Assembly: GCA_017979445.1 (NCBI GenBank)
Contig: CM030713.1
Location: forward strand, 31,153,915 to 31,217,914
Source of the DNA: Akebia trifoliata
Lineage: Eukaryota; Streptophyta; Magnoliopsida; Ranunculales; Lardizabalaceae
Length of the DNA stretch: 64,000 nt
Reading direction: 5' to 3'
This document shows positions 45,396-56,848 of the stretch, one piece after another. Under the pieces are notes generated by a model that worked only from the letters and a program-made list of their open reading frames with translations, made no database searches and was not told where the DNA came from. Positions within the stretch are counted from its first letter, which is position 1. Each line of letters starts with the position of its first letter. A program made the position numbers and the translations under genes.

Positions 45396-46487
45396 GGTGC
45401 TGTTTGTTAAACTGAAAAAATAAGTGCTGAATAGCATTAAGCGCTGAAACTTATAAGCGCTGAATTTAAGTGCTAAAAAAGTTGTTTGTTTAGATGCTGA
45501 ATCATGTTTGTTACGCATTGCTGAAACTGATAAATTGTCTTTGTTACCCTTACAATCATATTATACATTGTTTGCATGTTTTAAATGCTTATTTATTATC
45601 AAACACAATAAAATATATTATTTCTTATAAATTAAAATACAATTTATTTTTAAATAATAAATAATACTCAAATCTTCAATTTATAAATAATAATTTCTAT
45701 TTATAAAAGCCCACAAATTTCAAATTAAAAATAATAATATCATACAAGTCACCAAAATTTGAAATCAACTTTAAAAAGAACTTAATTTTTTACGAATAAT
45801 TTTCGATGGAAATGAAGGATGTGTAATTATAAAAGCACCCTATGAATTAATAAGGGCAACCCACACTATAGCCATTTGTTGTTTTGTTTTATATGGATTA
45901 AAATTTTTGGAATGACCAAATTTTTAGTGAGGATAATTTATATGGTCTAGAGATCATCCTCACCAAAAATCAGTTTATTTTGAAACTTCTAACTCGTTAA
46001 AAATAGTTTTCAAAAAAAAAAAATGGACAATTTACGATTCTTGAACTTGTTTTGATAGGGTTAAAAGTTTCAAGATGTGTTGATTTTTTGTGAGAATGAT
46101 CTCCTCATTGTAGAGATCATCCTCACCAAAAATCAACTCATTCCAAAAATTTTAACCCATATAAGACAAAATAATTTAGCTATGGTGTGGGTTTATTAAT
46201 TTGTGGGGTGTCTATATACTTATCCATGGGATATAAGAGGTAATATCCTTTTAAGAATAAGGGCATAGTTGTCCATGCTCAAAAAAACAAAGGGCATACT
46301 TGTCCGTGTTGAAAAAACGAAGTGCTTACCGCTTTAGCACTTTTTTTCAGCATCAAAATAGTGCTGAATTTTTTTCACTTATTTTCAGCAATAAGCACGA
46401 GTAAACAAACGCGCTATTTTGACAAAAGTGCTGAATTTAATTTTTTTCAGCAATAAGCACTGAAAAATAGCGCAAACAAACACCACC
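45396..46487. mobile_element. Harbinger-like non-autonomous element, copy 2 (1092 bp)
   Basis: The ends are GGTGCTGTTTGTT and the inverse of AACAAACACCACC, with TTA on both sides (45393-45395 and 46488-46490). It is collinear with 22103-23191, including the nested foldback. It lies about 345 bp upstream of the RCF3 start codon. Confidence 0.78.
45846..46201. mobile_element. Foldback element nested in Harbinger copy 2
   Basis: The same two-hairpin structure as at 22538-22894, bounded by AATTAATAA...CCCACAC and its inverse. Borders are approximate. Confidence 0.55.
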
Positions 46488-46511
46488 TTAGATTTAGTCT
46501 CGTTAATCAAG

Positions 46512-46825
46512 ATGCCACGTGGCATATTCATAACGCTATTGGAAATGATTATTCCTGTCTACCGTGTCGTTAACTTCATTCATGACTTTCAGTCATCAGA
46601 TTTGACTGTCTTTACAGAATGCAGTTCATGATGCCCAATTTAAATTACACAAAAATCAATGGACACGGATGTGGGAGTAGGTAGGCCCTAAATTGGTCAA
46701 AAGAGTTGTCCACGTGGCATTTTCCATCGTATTGGGTTAGTGGATCCAACCGCTCTCCTTGAATGATTCTCTTCCCAAATTCATCAATGCGGTTTTACGT
46801 GTTCAGCGGTGGTCCACTCCACGTG
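46512..46825. promoter_or_regulatory. Three G-boxes between RCF3 and KLCR1
   Basis: CACGTG occurs at 46516-46521, 46711-46716 and 46820-46825. The first is in a perfect 14-bp palindrome, ATGCCACGTGGCAT. Before the Harbinger insertion the first would have been about 375 bp from the RCF3 start; it is now about 1.47 kb away. They could also be unrelated to RCF3, since the KLCR1 3' end is 0.85 kb further on. Confidence 0.5.
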
Positions 46826-47678
46826 TATTGAAGGCATTCAATTCAATGTGAATTAGTTTGAGATACTATTTAATACATGTGGATCAATGAGAATATGTGA
46901 TCTTAACAGGTCTTTAAAATTGTACTCTTCATCTATGAAATATTCTGGAGTCGAGATATGTTGTTGCCCAGATTTTGTGTGGCTCTTGCTATGCAGTCCA
47001 TCGAAAATTATATTTAAGAAAGATAACTCGGTTCTATTGGACTTGTGATTTAGATCAGATTTAAATAAACATAGAATCATTTTTTCTATCTGGCTTTGTT
47101 GATCCGGCGCCATGTGGGATCCAGCCTTGTTTTGTAATGGTTCCTTCCTGCTTTCCATTCATTGATGTTTTCTTCCTCAAAATTTCACTTTACCTGATTT
47201 ATTGAGGAGTTTCTGTGTCAAAATAGAGCTATATTAAAGTAATTTTGGTTCCAAAGAAATATAAAACCTTTCAGTTGATGGGATGCAGATAAGCAATCAA
47301 ATTAGTCGAAAAAATTCAATCTAATTGGCTGGATGGTTTTCAACTGAATCGATGAGCATCAAACAAATATATGATTGTTTTATTTTCCCTAGAAAAAAAT
47401 ATATCTATAAAAAATGCCTGACAAGTAGCACAAGAAAAAAAAAACATAAATATATATATATATATATATTTGTTCACTTTGAACATATTTGAACTTTTTC
47501 TTTCCCGCATGAACAACTTCAGTATCACATCACAAATTTCAAGTAAACCATCAAGATAAACAGAACAAATGGGATTGGAAGCTCAAGAAAACAGAAAGCC
47601 CCACAGAATTCACAACCCGAGCCTTTACACATTACATTCTTCTTCTATGTTACAGAGAATGGGTAGAGAGAAGTGTTG
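46826..47678. other. Intergenic DNA and KLCR1 3' flank
   Basis: A 101-codon minus frame (46853-47158) has no recognisable motif. A (TA)n run lies at 47450-47470. The part next to 47679 is probably KLCR1 3' UTR. Confidence 0.5.
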
Positions 47679-50600
47679 TCAAGTCTTGAAACCCAATCCA
47701 GACCATCTCTTCCCTCCCTCTTTCTTCCCCCTCTGAGAGGTTGAATCTATTAGATTCTCAAGTGATTTTGCTTTTCTGTTACGAGTCCTTCCTGCTTCTT
47801 TCAGGAGTTCAGTTAGCCTTTTCTTCTCATCGTCAACATCGGGATTTGCTGTCCCAAGCTTTTCTTCCCTCACCTTGAGAATGTACTCCAAGATTTCTAT
47901 TGCATCTGCTACCCTGTAAACCAGCCAGGAAAAATGTTTAATAGCAGAGCTTTCTACGCATATATATTTTTGGGACTCGACATTTAACATGTTGGGTCAA
48001 ATGTTGTGAGGGATTATCATTTGCAGTGGTTTCAAGACCTTAATGTGCTCACAATGATAGATGAGAGATTCTATCAGAAATGACGCAATCTTTTTTGACA
48101 CAAAAGAATTAGCTCCCAAACCATCAGAGATTCCTAGATTGAGGTTCAACTAAAAACAAATTTCCCCAGATTATATAGACATGAAGGGAAGCTAAACCGG
48201 AAACAAAAAAGCAAAAGAACATGATAGTCCCGATTTTTGCAAGTTGACAATGGATTTAGAGAATATTGAAACACAAAACACTACTGCATTTTGTGGACAA
48301 TTAATTTACACAACATATGAATGATTGGTAGTTGTTAAAAAGAAAGACATGAAGAAGAGCTCAGTTTGAAAGAAGGCCTACCTGCCCATGGCATCATAAG
48401 TTGCTGCGAGATTGCTATATACACCAAGGGTATCTGGATGACATGTACCACACTCCTGTTCTAGTATCCCCCTTGCTTCTTCAAATAACTCAACAGCCTC
48501 ATCAATCTTGTACACTTGTACACAAGCCAATCCCATCTGATTCAGTACAACCCCAAAGAATGCTGATTTCCTCTCTCCACTGGCTCTAAGCTTTGCTACA
48601 GCACTCTCAAAAGAGCTCCGAGCCTCTCCATATCGTCCAACCATGTAAAACATCACACCCATCTGTGCTTCTATCCCTGCAATCGTGCTTCGCTGCCCCG
48701 GTGTGTCTTCCAACAATTTCATTGCCTTTTGTAAGAGCTTCAATGCTTCCTCGGGCTCATTCACAGATTCGTAGATGGCCGAGATTTCCATCATTCCACT
48801 CGCAATCTCCTCTGCCGTGGTCCCAGGCACAGGTTTTGCATATATCCTCAATGAACTCTCACAGTAAGATTTGGACTCTCGTAGCTTGCCTGTCTTGTAA
48901 TAGAGGCCAGCGAGGCGGACAAAGACTGATGCAACCGAAGGGTGGTTGTCACCCCTAGTGGATTTGAAGACTGTGAGGGCCTTCTGGTAGGAGAAAACAG
49001 CTTCATCGAAGCGGCAGAGAGATAGGTAAATGTCACCGATACTAACGTCTATAGCAGCGACCTCATTATCATGGCCATTAGCAATCATGGCCATGCTGGC
49101 AAGAACGAGATGCTCAAGGGCAGATTCGTAATCCCCCTTCGCTTCATAGATGAGGGCCATTAGCCGGCGGTCAGCAGCTTCTTCAAGGGATGCAGGTGCA
49201 CTGTGTTCACGGTGTATTTCAAGGGTCTTCTTACAGAGAACTTCAGCTTCATCAAATTGCATTGCTTGAACATGGGCCTCAGCCAAGTACCTGCCATTTT
49301 TTTTAAATTGGCTGCATTGGTAAGAATCCATGGAAAAGGATCTACAAAAAATGAAGCAGAGAATTCTTGTCTTGGAAACAGCAGAAAGTCTAGTCAATGA
49401 GAAATAGAAGTGCATTTACTTTGGAGTCGCGATCCACCACGTTGTCACGTTCCTATAGATAGGAACAGTGTCTACATGGAATGCTTTGGTTGGACAATAA
49501 ACACATTGGGCTGCATGCATGACTTGGTTAGGAACCCGAGGTGTTTTAAACTCCAACTACAGCCTGCCACATAGGCACCGTTCCTATTTTATAGGAATGG
49601 GAGCAACTTTGTGGGGGTGATTCGGAATAAAACCATGAATTCCAAGGATTGCTATAATCACCATAGCAAAAAATGGTATTTGTGCTTTAAAAGGTTTACA
49701 AAATTCCCCTTTTAGTGCAAAATCAGCGACAAATAAATAATAAAACTTTAAGCTTTAAACTAATAATACAATTACATTAGAAGAATGTAAGATACGTCAG
49801 CGCCAATAAAATTTTCTTTTTTGGTGCAAAATGGCAGTCTAGATAGGCAGTAAGATCTTAGATTCTGAACAAATAACAGAATACATTTCGTAGCATGGTT
49901 CAAAGTTTCATACCATTTGGGAATGTTTCAGCCAAGACTGAAATTCGTAATGTTATACCATTTCAGTTGTTCTATGGACCAAAACATTACATCCAAACGA
50001 GATTTTTAACTTTGTTCAGGAGTATGTACATGTATCAATTCAAATAGAAAAAGGCTATATATCTAAGTTCTCAAGAAAATATTCAAAGAAACGGGTTTAA
50101 ACACAAGATATAATAACTCCTAAAAGAATTGAAGGGCTAAACTGGATTTAGTTAACATCGGACAACAACGATGATGAGATGACAATGGACCTAAGTCTAG
50201 AGGGTCCAAATGTTAAACCACCTCTTGATAGTAGACAAATTGAATTTATAGGAGCTTTAAATGGGTAACCACAATACTTTTCAAAAAAAAAAAGGGTAAC
50301 CAGAATAACTTTTCAGAAAATTTGGTATACATGGGTGTTCTAGTATGGAAAGCCATTTTTGATGAAAATCCTACACATCAATCTTTCATATCTTCCCCAA
50401 TCCATTCTATAGCCATTTTAATCTTTCTTTTTTTTTTGTGTGTGTGAGGGTGGGGTACACAAATTTGACGAGGCGCAATAATAGTAATAAAAATTATAGT
50501 GTTTTTGGTCAGTAAGAGGGTTACTATTGCCACACCAACTTTTACTAATGCCACGCCAACTGTGTGTCATTCTTTGGTGATTTATACAGGAATTGGTGTG

Positions 50601-51755
50601 ACATTAGTAAAAGTTGGTTTGGCAATAGCAGCTCTCTAAATGTAATCTTTGGGACTTCTTTACTTCCGTATCTCTGGCACTATAGACAAAAGATAACCCA
50701 AAGAGGCAGGAATCACGCTGACAAAACACGTGCCAGCGTCCACTTCCTGCCAAAATATGCCTCGGATCGCGTGTCCTCAGAACCAATTATACACCGCGCA
50801 TGTTAAATTTGAAGGGGAGGTTTCACTAACGTGCGCCAAAACGTCGTTGGCCCATGCGAGTGGAATTATGAGGAGAAAAGCTCCTGAAACTCCAGTACAA
50901 AGCCCTGAGTGACCCTATAGTACACCTCACAAGGCGCACGATATAACGTCCTCTAACATGCGCTTAAACAAAAAAAAAAAAGCGAACCTTCGAACGGAAC
51001 GAAAGATGAATTCCGTGCACGTTAACAACCCACTCCATGGGAATGCTAACGTGCGCCATATCAAAATTAAAGGAGGGGTGACCGATACTGTACCTGCAAG
51101 TCTCTGCAACTCTTGGATCAGTCTCTCCCAAAGCCTCAATTTGGATCTTTAACCCTGCATCGTAACAAGCTATAGACCGATCAAGTTGCCCCAGCATCGA
51201 ATGCGTGTCTCCAAGCTGCATATAACCCGAAAACGCCGCGAGTGCGTGATCTGATCCTCTCGAAATATCAGGAATCGTAATTGCTCGCTCAAGTGCAGGG
51301 ATCGCCTCCTCAAACCTACCCAAACTACAGTAAATCGCTGCAACTACGTGCAAACTCATCGCTAACTCCAAACTCGGCTCACCCTCTTCTGCGCATCGTT
51401 CGAACGATTTCGAAGCTCGGATCGCGAAATCTAACGCCTTGTTCGGACTATCACCGTTGGCGATCGTGTCGCGGGCGAGTTTCAGGAGAAACGGACCGAG
51501 ATCTGGGTTGTCGAGTGCTGATTCATCGATTTTGGGCTTCTCTGGTGTTTTCTTCTTTCCTGAGCTTCGATCTGGAGAGGGCTTAGTTCGTGAAGTAGAT
51601 GGAGATGGGGTTCGCTTCGGAATTGGGGATCTGGTCTTAGGGATTCGAGATTCTGATTCTTCTTCATGGTTTTGGATCTGGTCATCGTTGTCTGGAACAA
51701 GAATTTGAAGTGGTGGAGTTTGAGGAGGGGTTTTTACTGAAACCAAACCCGGCAT
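47679..51755 (-). CDS. KLCR1: Kinesin-light-chain-related protein (KLCR1/CMU-like), TPR protein
   Basis: Cytoplasmic TPR scaffold. Arabidopsis KLCR/CMU proteins stabilise cortical microtubules and link IQD proteins at the plasma membrane. Three exons with canonical sites: 51094-51755, 48382-49290 and 47679-47913; 601 residues (Arabidopsis KLCR1 is about 609). The start is the ATG giving MPGLVSVKTPPQTPPLQ, which matches the family N-terminus; an in-frame ATG 63 bases upstream gives an atypical extension. The N-terminal 90 residues are disordered, rich in S, P and K. From about residue 100 to 540 there are serial TPRs, e.g. LGRFEEAIPALERAITI and GRYGEARSSFESAVAKL. The C-terminus is basic (KRWSGLGFKT). 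Introns 1 and 2 are 1.8 kb and 0.47 kb; intron 1 carries two MITEs. Confidence 0.93.
49449..49603. repeat. Hairpin MITE in KLCR1 intron 1 (empty-site copy)
   Basis: Begins GTTCCTATAGATAGGAACAG and ends near CTATTTTATAGGAATGG. It is the uninterrupted relative of 13901-14370, with a single TGGTTAGGA where that copy carries a 303-bp insertion. Confidence 0.6.
50515..50637. repeat. Foldback MITE in KLCR1 intron 1
   Basis: A 123-bp inverted repeat with ends AGAGGGTTACTATTGCC and the inverse of GGCAATAGCAGCTCTCT. The arms continue with CAACTTTTACTAATG / CATTAGTAAAAGTTG. The family is unassigned and the target duplication unclear. Confidence 0.6.
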
Positions 51756-53854
51756 CGTGACGAAACGAAGAACAAAATTGGATTTTTTTTTTACAGAGAA
51801 GAAGATACGAGAATTCAAATCTTAATAGATAGATAAATAGATCGAGAAAGAAAGAAAGAGAGGTTAGAGGGAGAGTTACTGAAACGCCATTAAATGTGGA
51901 AGAGAGAGAGAGATAGAGATCGGGGATTAGTACTGGCCACCATCGTAATGGTTGCTTGGAGAAGACTTATTCTCAGGTCTCATGATCGACAGACAGAAAG
52001 CCAGCCTGAGATCTTATTTAATTATTTAAAAAAACCAAGAAAATAAAAGAAAGATAAATCAAAAAAAAACATTATCATCACATCAGCTTCAGCTCAGCTT
52101 CTTTACTGGACTCTAGTCTTCCCTCATTGGCTCATTTCCATTTTCTACCAATCGTTTTACTCTTCAGGTAATTTTGATATACTCCTTTAACTTTTAATGA
52201 ACATTTTTTTAGATCCCCCTATGTTTTCAAACTAATGGCATACCCTTAACCTCAGTCTTCTCTCAAATACTAATAGCAACTGACTTAAATGCCCTCATCT
52301 TCATCCTTTAGCTCTAAAACCCTTTCATTTTTTTCAAATCGAAAACATAAGTGATGCACCTGTAAAGACACTCTGACGCCCAAATCACTAAATATGCAAT
52401 AAGAACATTTTTCTCTGTCCTTGTAAAATCATTTTGCCACCTTTAACATGGGTCGTAATAAAATAACACGCTAACACGTATGTGATTGACAAGGCAAGTG
52501 CATAGAACTATGAATCTTTTTCTTTGAGATACACAACTAAAAAGAACTACGGTTCTGTGTACCTGTCACCTCAAATGCATATGTGTGAGCGCATCATTTT
52601 ATCATTAGTCTTAACATATTTAAGACCGTAACATCTCATTTCAATTATCCCATGGCTTTAGCCTCATGTTACATCCATTGTTTCCCATATTGAAATATAC
52701 TATTGACTTCCTACAACATTGTCCCTTACATTGCATCGGCATTGTGGTGTGCACAAAATCATAGATTTTTTTTCTTGAGATATAAGTGTTCTACACTCAA
52801 GAAAAAATTGATGGTTCTTTGCTCAAACAATATTGTGGAAAATGTTGCAAGATGTCATTGTAGATCCGCTGTTGTAACTTTTACATAATTGATGAAAACT
52901 GTTGGGAGTGGTTTGTGATCTTTGAAATTAATGAATTATTGGTAGATCTGCTGAATTGCCCGTCTGACTCCTAAAGAGTTATTGCTTGACTCTGAATACG
53001 TGGTCTTAGGGCACACGTTAAAGTGTAATAAATATTTTGAAAATCGAATTTTCTATAAAAAAAATGCCCTCAAAAGATTTTGTTTTATCAAAAATGACCT
53101 CAAAGGCTTATTTCCAAGGTGTATTTAATGCAGTTTAACATGTGTCCTAAGGGTACATGTTGACGAAACTCCCAAATATTTGCCAATGATTCTAATTTCC
53201 CATCTTGTAACTTGAGGAGACATGTCATTATAGAATGAATGTTGATTTATACACATGTATACACAATTAATCGATAAATGGATACCAATAGTTTTCTCTA
53301 TTAGCAAGCAATGCATCTTATATCGTGTGTTTATCAGATTGGATCACGTTTCGATCTAAAACACCATTGGATCGGATACAGGCTCAATAAGACATATGGA
53401 TTCCAATCCGGATCTGGTCCCATTGTTATTGGAGCAATTCTAGACCCACCCAATGACTATTTGGGAAGATGCCTATTGCCAAAAACTCAATTCTAGATAA
53501 AATATGTCATTTTGCTCTCTGTCTCTTTTTGAATCGTAAACATTAAGAATAGAGAAAAAGTTTCCTCTCAGCCTTTTCTCTTCTAAAGCTTAATAAAAAG
53601 TGGATATTTTGCATTATTTAGATTAGATTTTTATGTCATAGAGAAAGTTTACCTCCATGTGCAAATGCTCTTAAATATATTTCATCCCACCAAACGCAAT
53701 ATTCATTCAACGTGGCTTACAAATTAGGTATCTCACCAAACATGCAAAAGTAAGCTATATTGATTGATGTTAATAATATGTGTGGGCCCACATTCTTTTC
53801 TTCCTCGAGATCAACAAATCAAATGATAAATATCAATAAAAGAAGAAAAAAAAT
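51756..53854. other. KLCR1 upstream region and repeats
   Basis: The KLCR1 leader includes GA-rich runs (51850-51920). Further on lie palindromic-core hairpins at about 52493-52575 and 52750-52822, and an inverted-repeat element at 53005-53149. No coding exon was recognised. Confidence 0.5.
53005..53149. repeat. Hairpin MITE, CTTAGGGCACACGTTAAA ends
   Basis: Left CTTAGGGCACACGTTAAA pairs with the inverse of TTTAACATGTGTCCTAAG. Inner arms carry GTAATAAATA / TATTTAATGC. A fragment of the same type lies at about 39080. Confidence 0.55.
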
Positions 53855-54036
53855 GAGTGATGATAATATGACTCTCGCACGGGGCATACTCATGGGGTGT
53901 GAGAGAAGCATAAACTTTATGCATCGGGTTACACAACCGCACATCCTTATAAATCTGTGCAGTTGTGGTATCCCAATGAAAGAAAATCTATGGTTCTAAC
54001 ACAACCCATGTCAGGAGAGTTAGATTATCACAACTC
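53855..54036. mobile_element. Mutator-like MITE, GAGTCGTGATTT family
   Basis: Starts GAGTGATGATAATATGAC and ends with the inverse of GAGTTGTGATAATCTAAC. It contains a full palindromic core (about 53925-54000). A-rich flanks prevent a clear call of the target duplication. Confidence 0.6.
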
Positions 54037-54950
54037 AAAAAGAAAAGATGCTCTAATGTCAACTATTGGTAAATATTTGAGACCCCTCACCTTCCCTGTA
54101 TTTTCAGATTGATGACATATCCTTTGATCACCTCACTATCTTCTCTAAGAAATTAATACAAAATGACATAAATGCCCTCATATTCAAGCTCACATAAGAA
54201 AACTTCTTCTTCTTTTTTTCTTCCTAAAATTCAGTCTTCCTCACCTCTTGTATGAAAAAATTTACCCTCATCTTCAGCTCCAAAGATTCTTCAAAATTTG
54301 AACCTCAAGACTAAGAAAGGACTTTTTGGGAAACTGAAGACAAATGGATTTTTGTTTGGTAAGGAAAATCAAGGGTAGTGAGTGAAAAATCTAGATTTGT
54401 TTTTGCTAGAAATTGAAAATAAGGACATTTAGATTATTTTTTAGTTAGTCTCTAAAAAAAGACCATGGTCAAGGAAATATCTCATCATGTTAAGAACAAA
54501 AATGTTCTAGAAAACAATGAGGGGTATGTCTCAAATTACCCCCATAAAAAAAATCAAATGAAAACGCCTATGAGGATGTAAAGCTTCTAAGATAATACCA
54601 AATTGCCACGTGTCCTTAATAAAGTAAAATTGTCAGTTAAATGCAAGAGAAAACTGTGAGAAATGGGTGGAATACTAAGTGCTTATGCCCTCAATTTTAT
54701 TTTTTAAGACACGTGGCAGATTTTAGTTATAGGTGAACATGTGCAAGTTATAGGTGTAGAGGTAGCTTTTCATTGATGTCCCATGGAAAATTTCTATTCT
54801 CACCACAAGGGATAGAGAATCAAAATGGGGATAATTGGAAGAAAGAAATTTGGGGAGATGAAAAATATCTAAAAATTGTAAAACAAGACAAATAAGATTT
54901 CAAATGGGCCAACATTGATTATTGTCTTTGCCCGTGAAGCATTTTTAAAA

Positions 54951-55125
54951 GAGTCGTGATAATCTGATGCTCTCTCTCTTATATACGCCTCCATCACATA
55001 ATAGTAGATCATTTACTTAGGAAAAAATAAGAAAAAGATTATAATTCTACGTATCTCGAGATAAATGATTTAAAGTAAGGTGATGGGGGCATAGGTCAGA
55101 GGGGGCCATTAGAAAATCAGTAATC
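54951..55125. mobile_element. Mutator-like MITE, GAGTCGTGATTT family
   Basis: A 175-bp element starting GAGTCGTGATAATCTGA with a perfect 9-bp target duplication, TTTTTAAAA, at 54942-54950 and 55126-55134. The centre is a shortened palindromic core (TAGATCATTTACTTAGG). It is the cleanest copy for defining the family ends. Confidence 0.8.
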
Positions 55126-55650
55126 TTTTTAAAAATATCACACCACCCAAGAATTTTTAAAACACGGTCGTGATTTTCTGAGTCCCCCACTCTGACATAC
55201 TCCCTAAAGAAGTCAAAAGAGTTTAATTTATTCTCATCAAAAACGTGTTTTACTGTTTTACATAAATCATGGAACTTATAATACAAAAATATATCAAATG
55301 AACTTGTAAAAGATGACTTAAAAAGCTCTTTTATATATGATAAAAAAATATATCAGAAAACATAAGGGGCCAAAGACAAGAGAGAAGGCAAAAAAGATGA
55401 GTAGGTCAAGGGTTTTTTATGTAGAAATTTGAGTTTGTTGAGAATTCTTAGATGAATATTACATGAATCTTGATAGGATATTTATAGGGATTATATCAAC
55501 TAAGATAAGGAAATTAGCGTAACATAAATATTCTAATTTATTAAAACTCCCTAATGTAGAATATCGTAATTGATATTACTACATATATTATTCTCCAACA
55601 TTCCCTTCCTTTTGAGATGAGATACAATACACTATGTTGCATCTGGTTCT

Positions 55651-56406
55651 CTAACACTTGCCACCACCACCGATTGGAGGCTTCCCTTTCCTACGGTCGT
55701 GCTGAGGGTTGGGTCCTCCATAGTCATAATCCACTACTGCATCAACCACCATAAGCTTTCTCATTTTCATCTTCATAATTGCCTTCAAAACACACCATGT
55801 TGTAAGCAACTAAGTCATTAAAATACATCAATAAAGAAGAAAAGGGTAAAAAAAATTGATTCTTCTTCTTGTGATCAATCCCTAAATACTATCTCATCTG
55901 ATATCAAAGCAAACATCACACCTTGGATTCAAACCAGAAAAAAAAAAAAAAAAATGAGACTTGAGAACAAGATTACATGAAGGCCTTAAAAGAAGGGTAC
56001 CAAAATGAAAGTCATCACTAAGTAGACATTGTTGACTACGGAGTGTGGTGGTTTATAACAACATCAAAGAAGTTTATTAACTTTCCACATAAATAACACG
56101 TCGGTATTTCTAATGTATTGATTGGATTTGTGTCACATAAGAGTAGCAATTCATCTGCAACAAAACCAAGTGCCTCCTTTTCTCAATGCAAATTAACTAC
56201 GTTACCTCACGAATTGAGTATGAGATCTTCACACGATCCTCGAAGCTATCAATTTTTCCTGCAAGACAAGAAGATAGTTTTTGTGTTACTTAAGCTAAAT
56301 ATATTTTGGCAACAAAGTTTAGATGTATAGAGAACTTACCTAAAGATGAATGATAGAATAGAAATAACAAGAGGAGAAGAAGGAAGATCTTGATTGGTGG
56401 AAGCAT
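55651..56406 (-). CDS. Secreted peptide precursor, PSY-like (tyrosine-sulfated peptide)
   Basis: Three small exons: 56340-56406, 56206-56258 and 55651-55782; splice sites GTAAGT...TTGCAG and GTAACG...TGAAG, phases 1 and 0; 83 residues. Residues 1-23 are a signal peptide (MLPPIKIFLLLLLLFLFYHS). A basic stretch (KMKMRKLM) then precedes D58-Y59, and the motif DYDYGGPNPQHD is followed by RRKGKPP and a Gly-rich end with one Cys. In the PSY family the mature peptide has DY, five residues, then NPxHD (DYGDPSANPKHD in PSY1), exactly the spacing seen here. Asp-Tyr is the recognition site of tyrosylprotein sulfotransferase. A TATA-like GGATAAAAGG lies about 60 bp upstream of the ATG. The RGF/GOLVEN family (KPPI tail) is the alternative. 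The weakest point is the third exon acceptor, with no transcript evidence. Confidence 0.62.
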
Positions 56407-56653
56407 GGCTGATGCTGCTGCTGTGATCTTTGGGTGCTAAGAATGTGAGGAATAAGGTGTCCTTTTATCCTTACATAGTGCGGGGTGTCTTGGCATGTGG
56501 TGCACTAACTTCTGTTACATCAAAAAAATTTTAAAAAAAATGTAAAATTGAATGCATGTGTAAAGCAATCAATCCCTAGCATGACTCAAATTCTAAAATT
56601 CCCAACTTGATTTATGGGTTTTTGTTATCTTTTCAAATTTTACTTTCAACCCA

Positions 56654-56835
56654 ACCCCAAGGCTAGTGGCAAGCTGAGCCTTGATAAGCTCCTTGGGAAG
56701 GATAGGTCGAGTGTTCGAAATCCAACGAAGCTATGAATTCTTCGGGGACACCCTTGAGAGTCCAGTAAGACTTTCTGAGGGAGTGATATGTGTGACTATA
56801 GGGAGATCCACGATATGCCAAAAAATAAAAAAATC
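56654..56835 (+). mobile_element. SINE with 13-bp target duplication
   Basis: A 182-bp element: tRNA-like head with A-box-like GGCTAGTGGCAAGCTGAG and B-box-like GTCGAGTGTTCGAAATCC, an unrelated body and an A-rich tail. The flanks are identical TACTTTCAACCCA at 56641-56653 and 56836-56848. The perfect duplication implies a young insertion. Confidence 0.88.
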
Positions 56836-56848
56836 TACTTTCAACCCA

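Noticed and set aside
46853..47158. 101-codon minus frame between RCF3 and KLCR1
   Set aside because: Composition is more balanced than most chance frames, but there is no motif, signal peptide or recognised homologue, and it could be KLCR1 downstream sequence. Left out as a gene.
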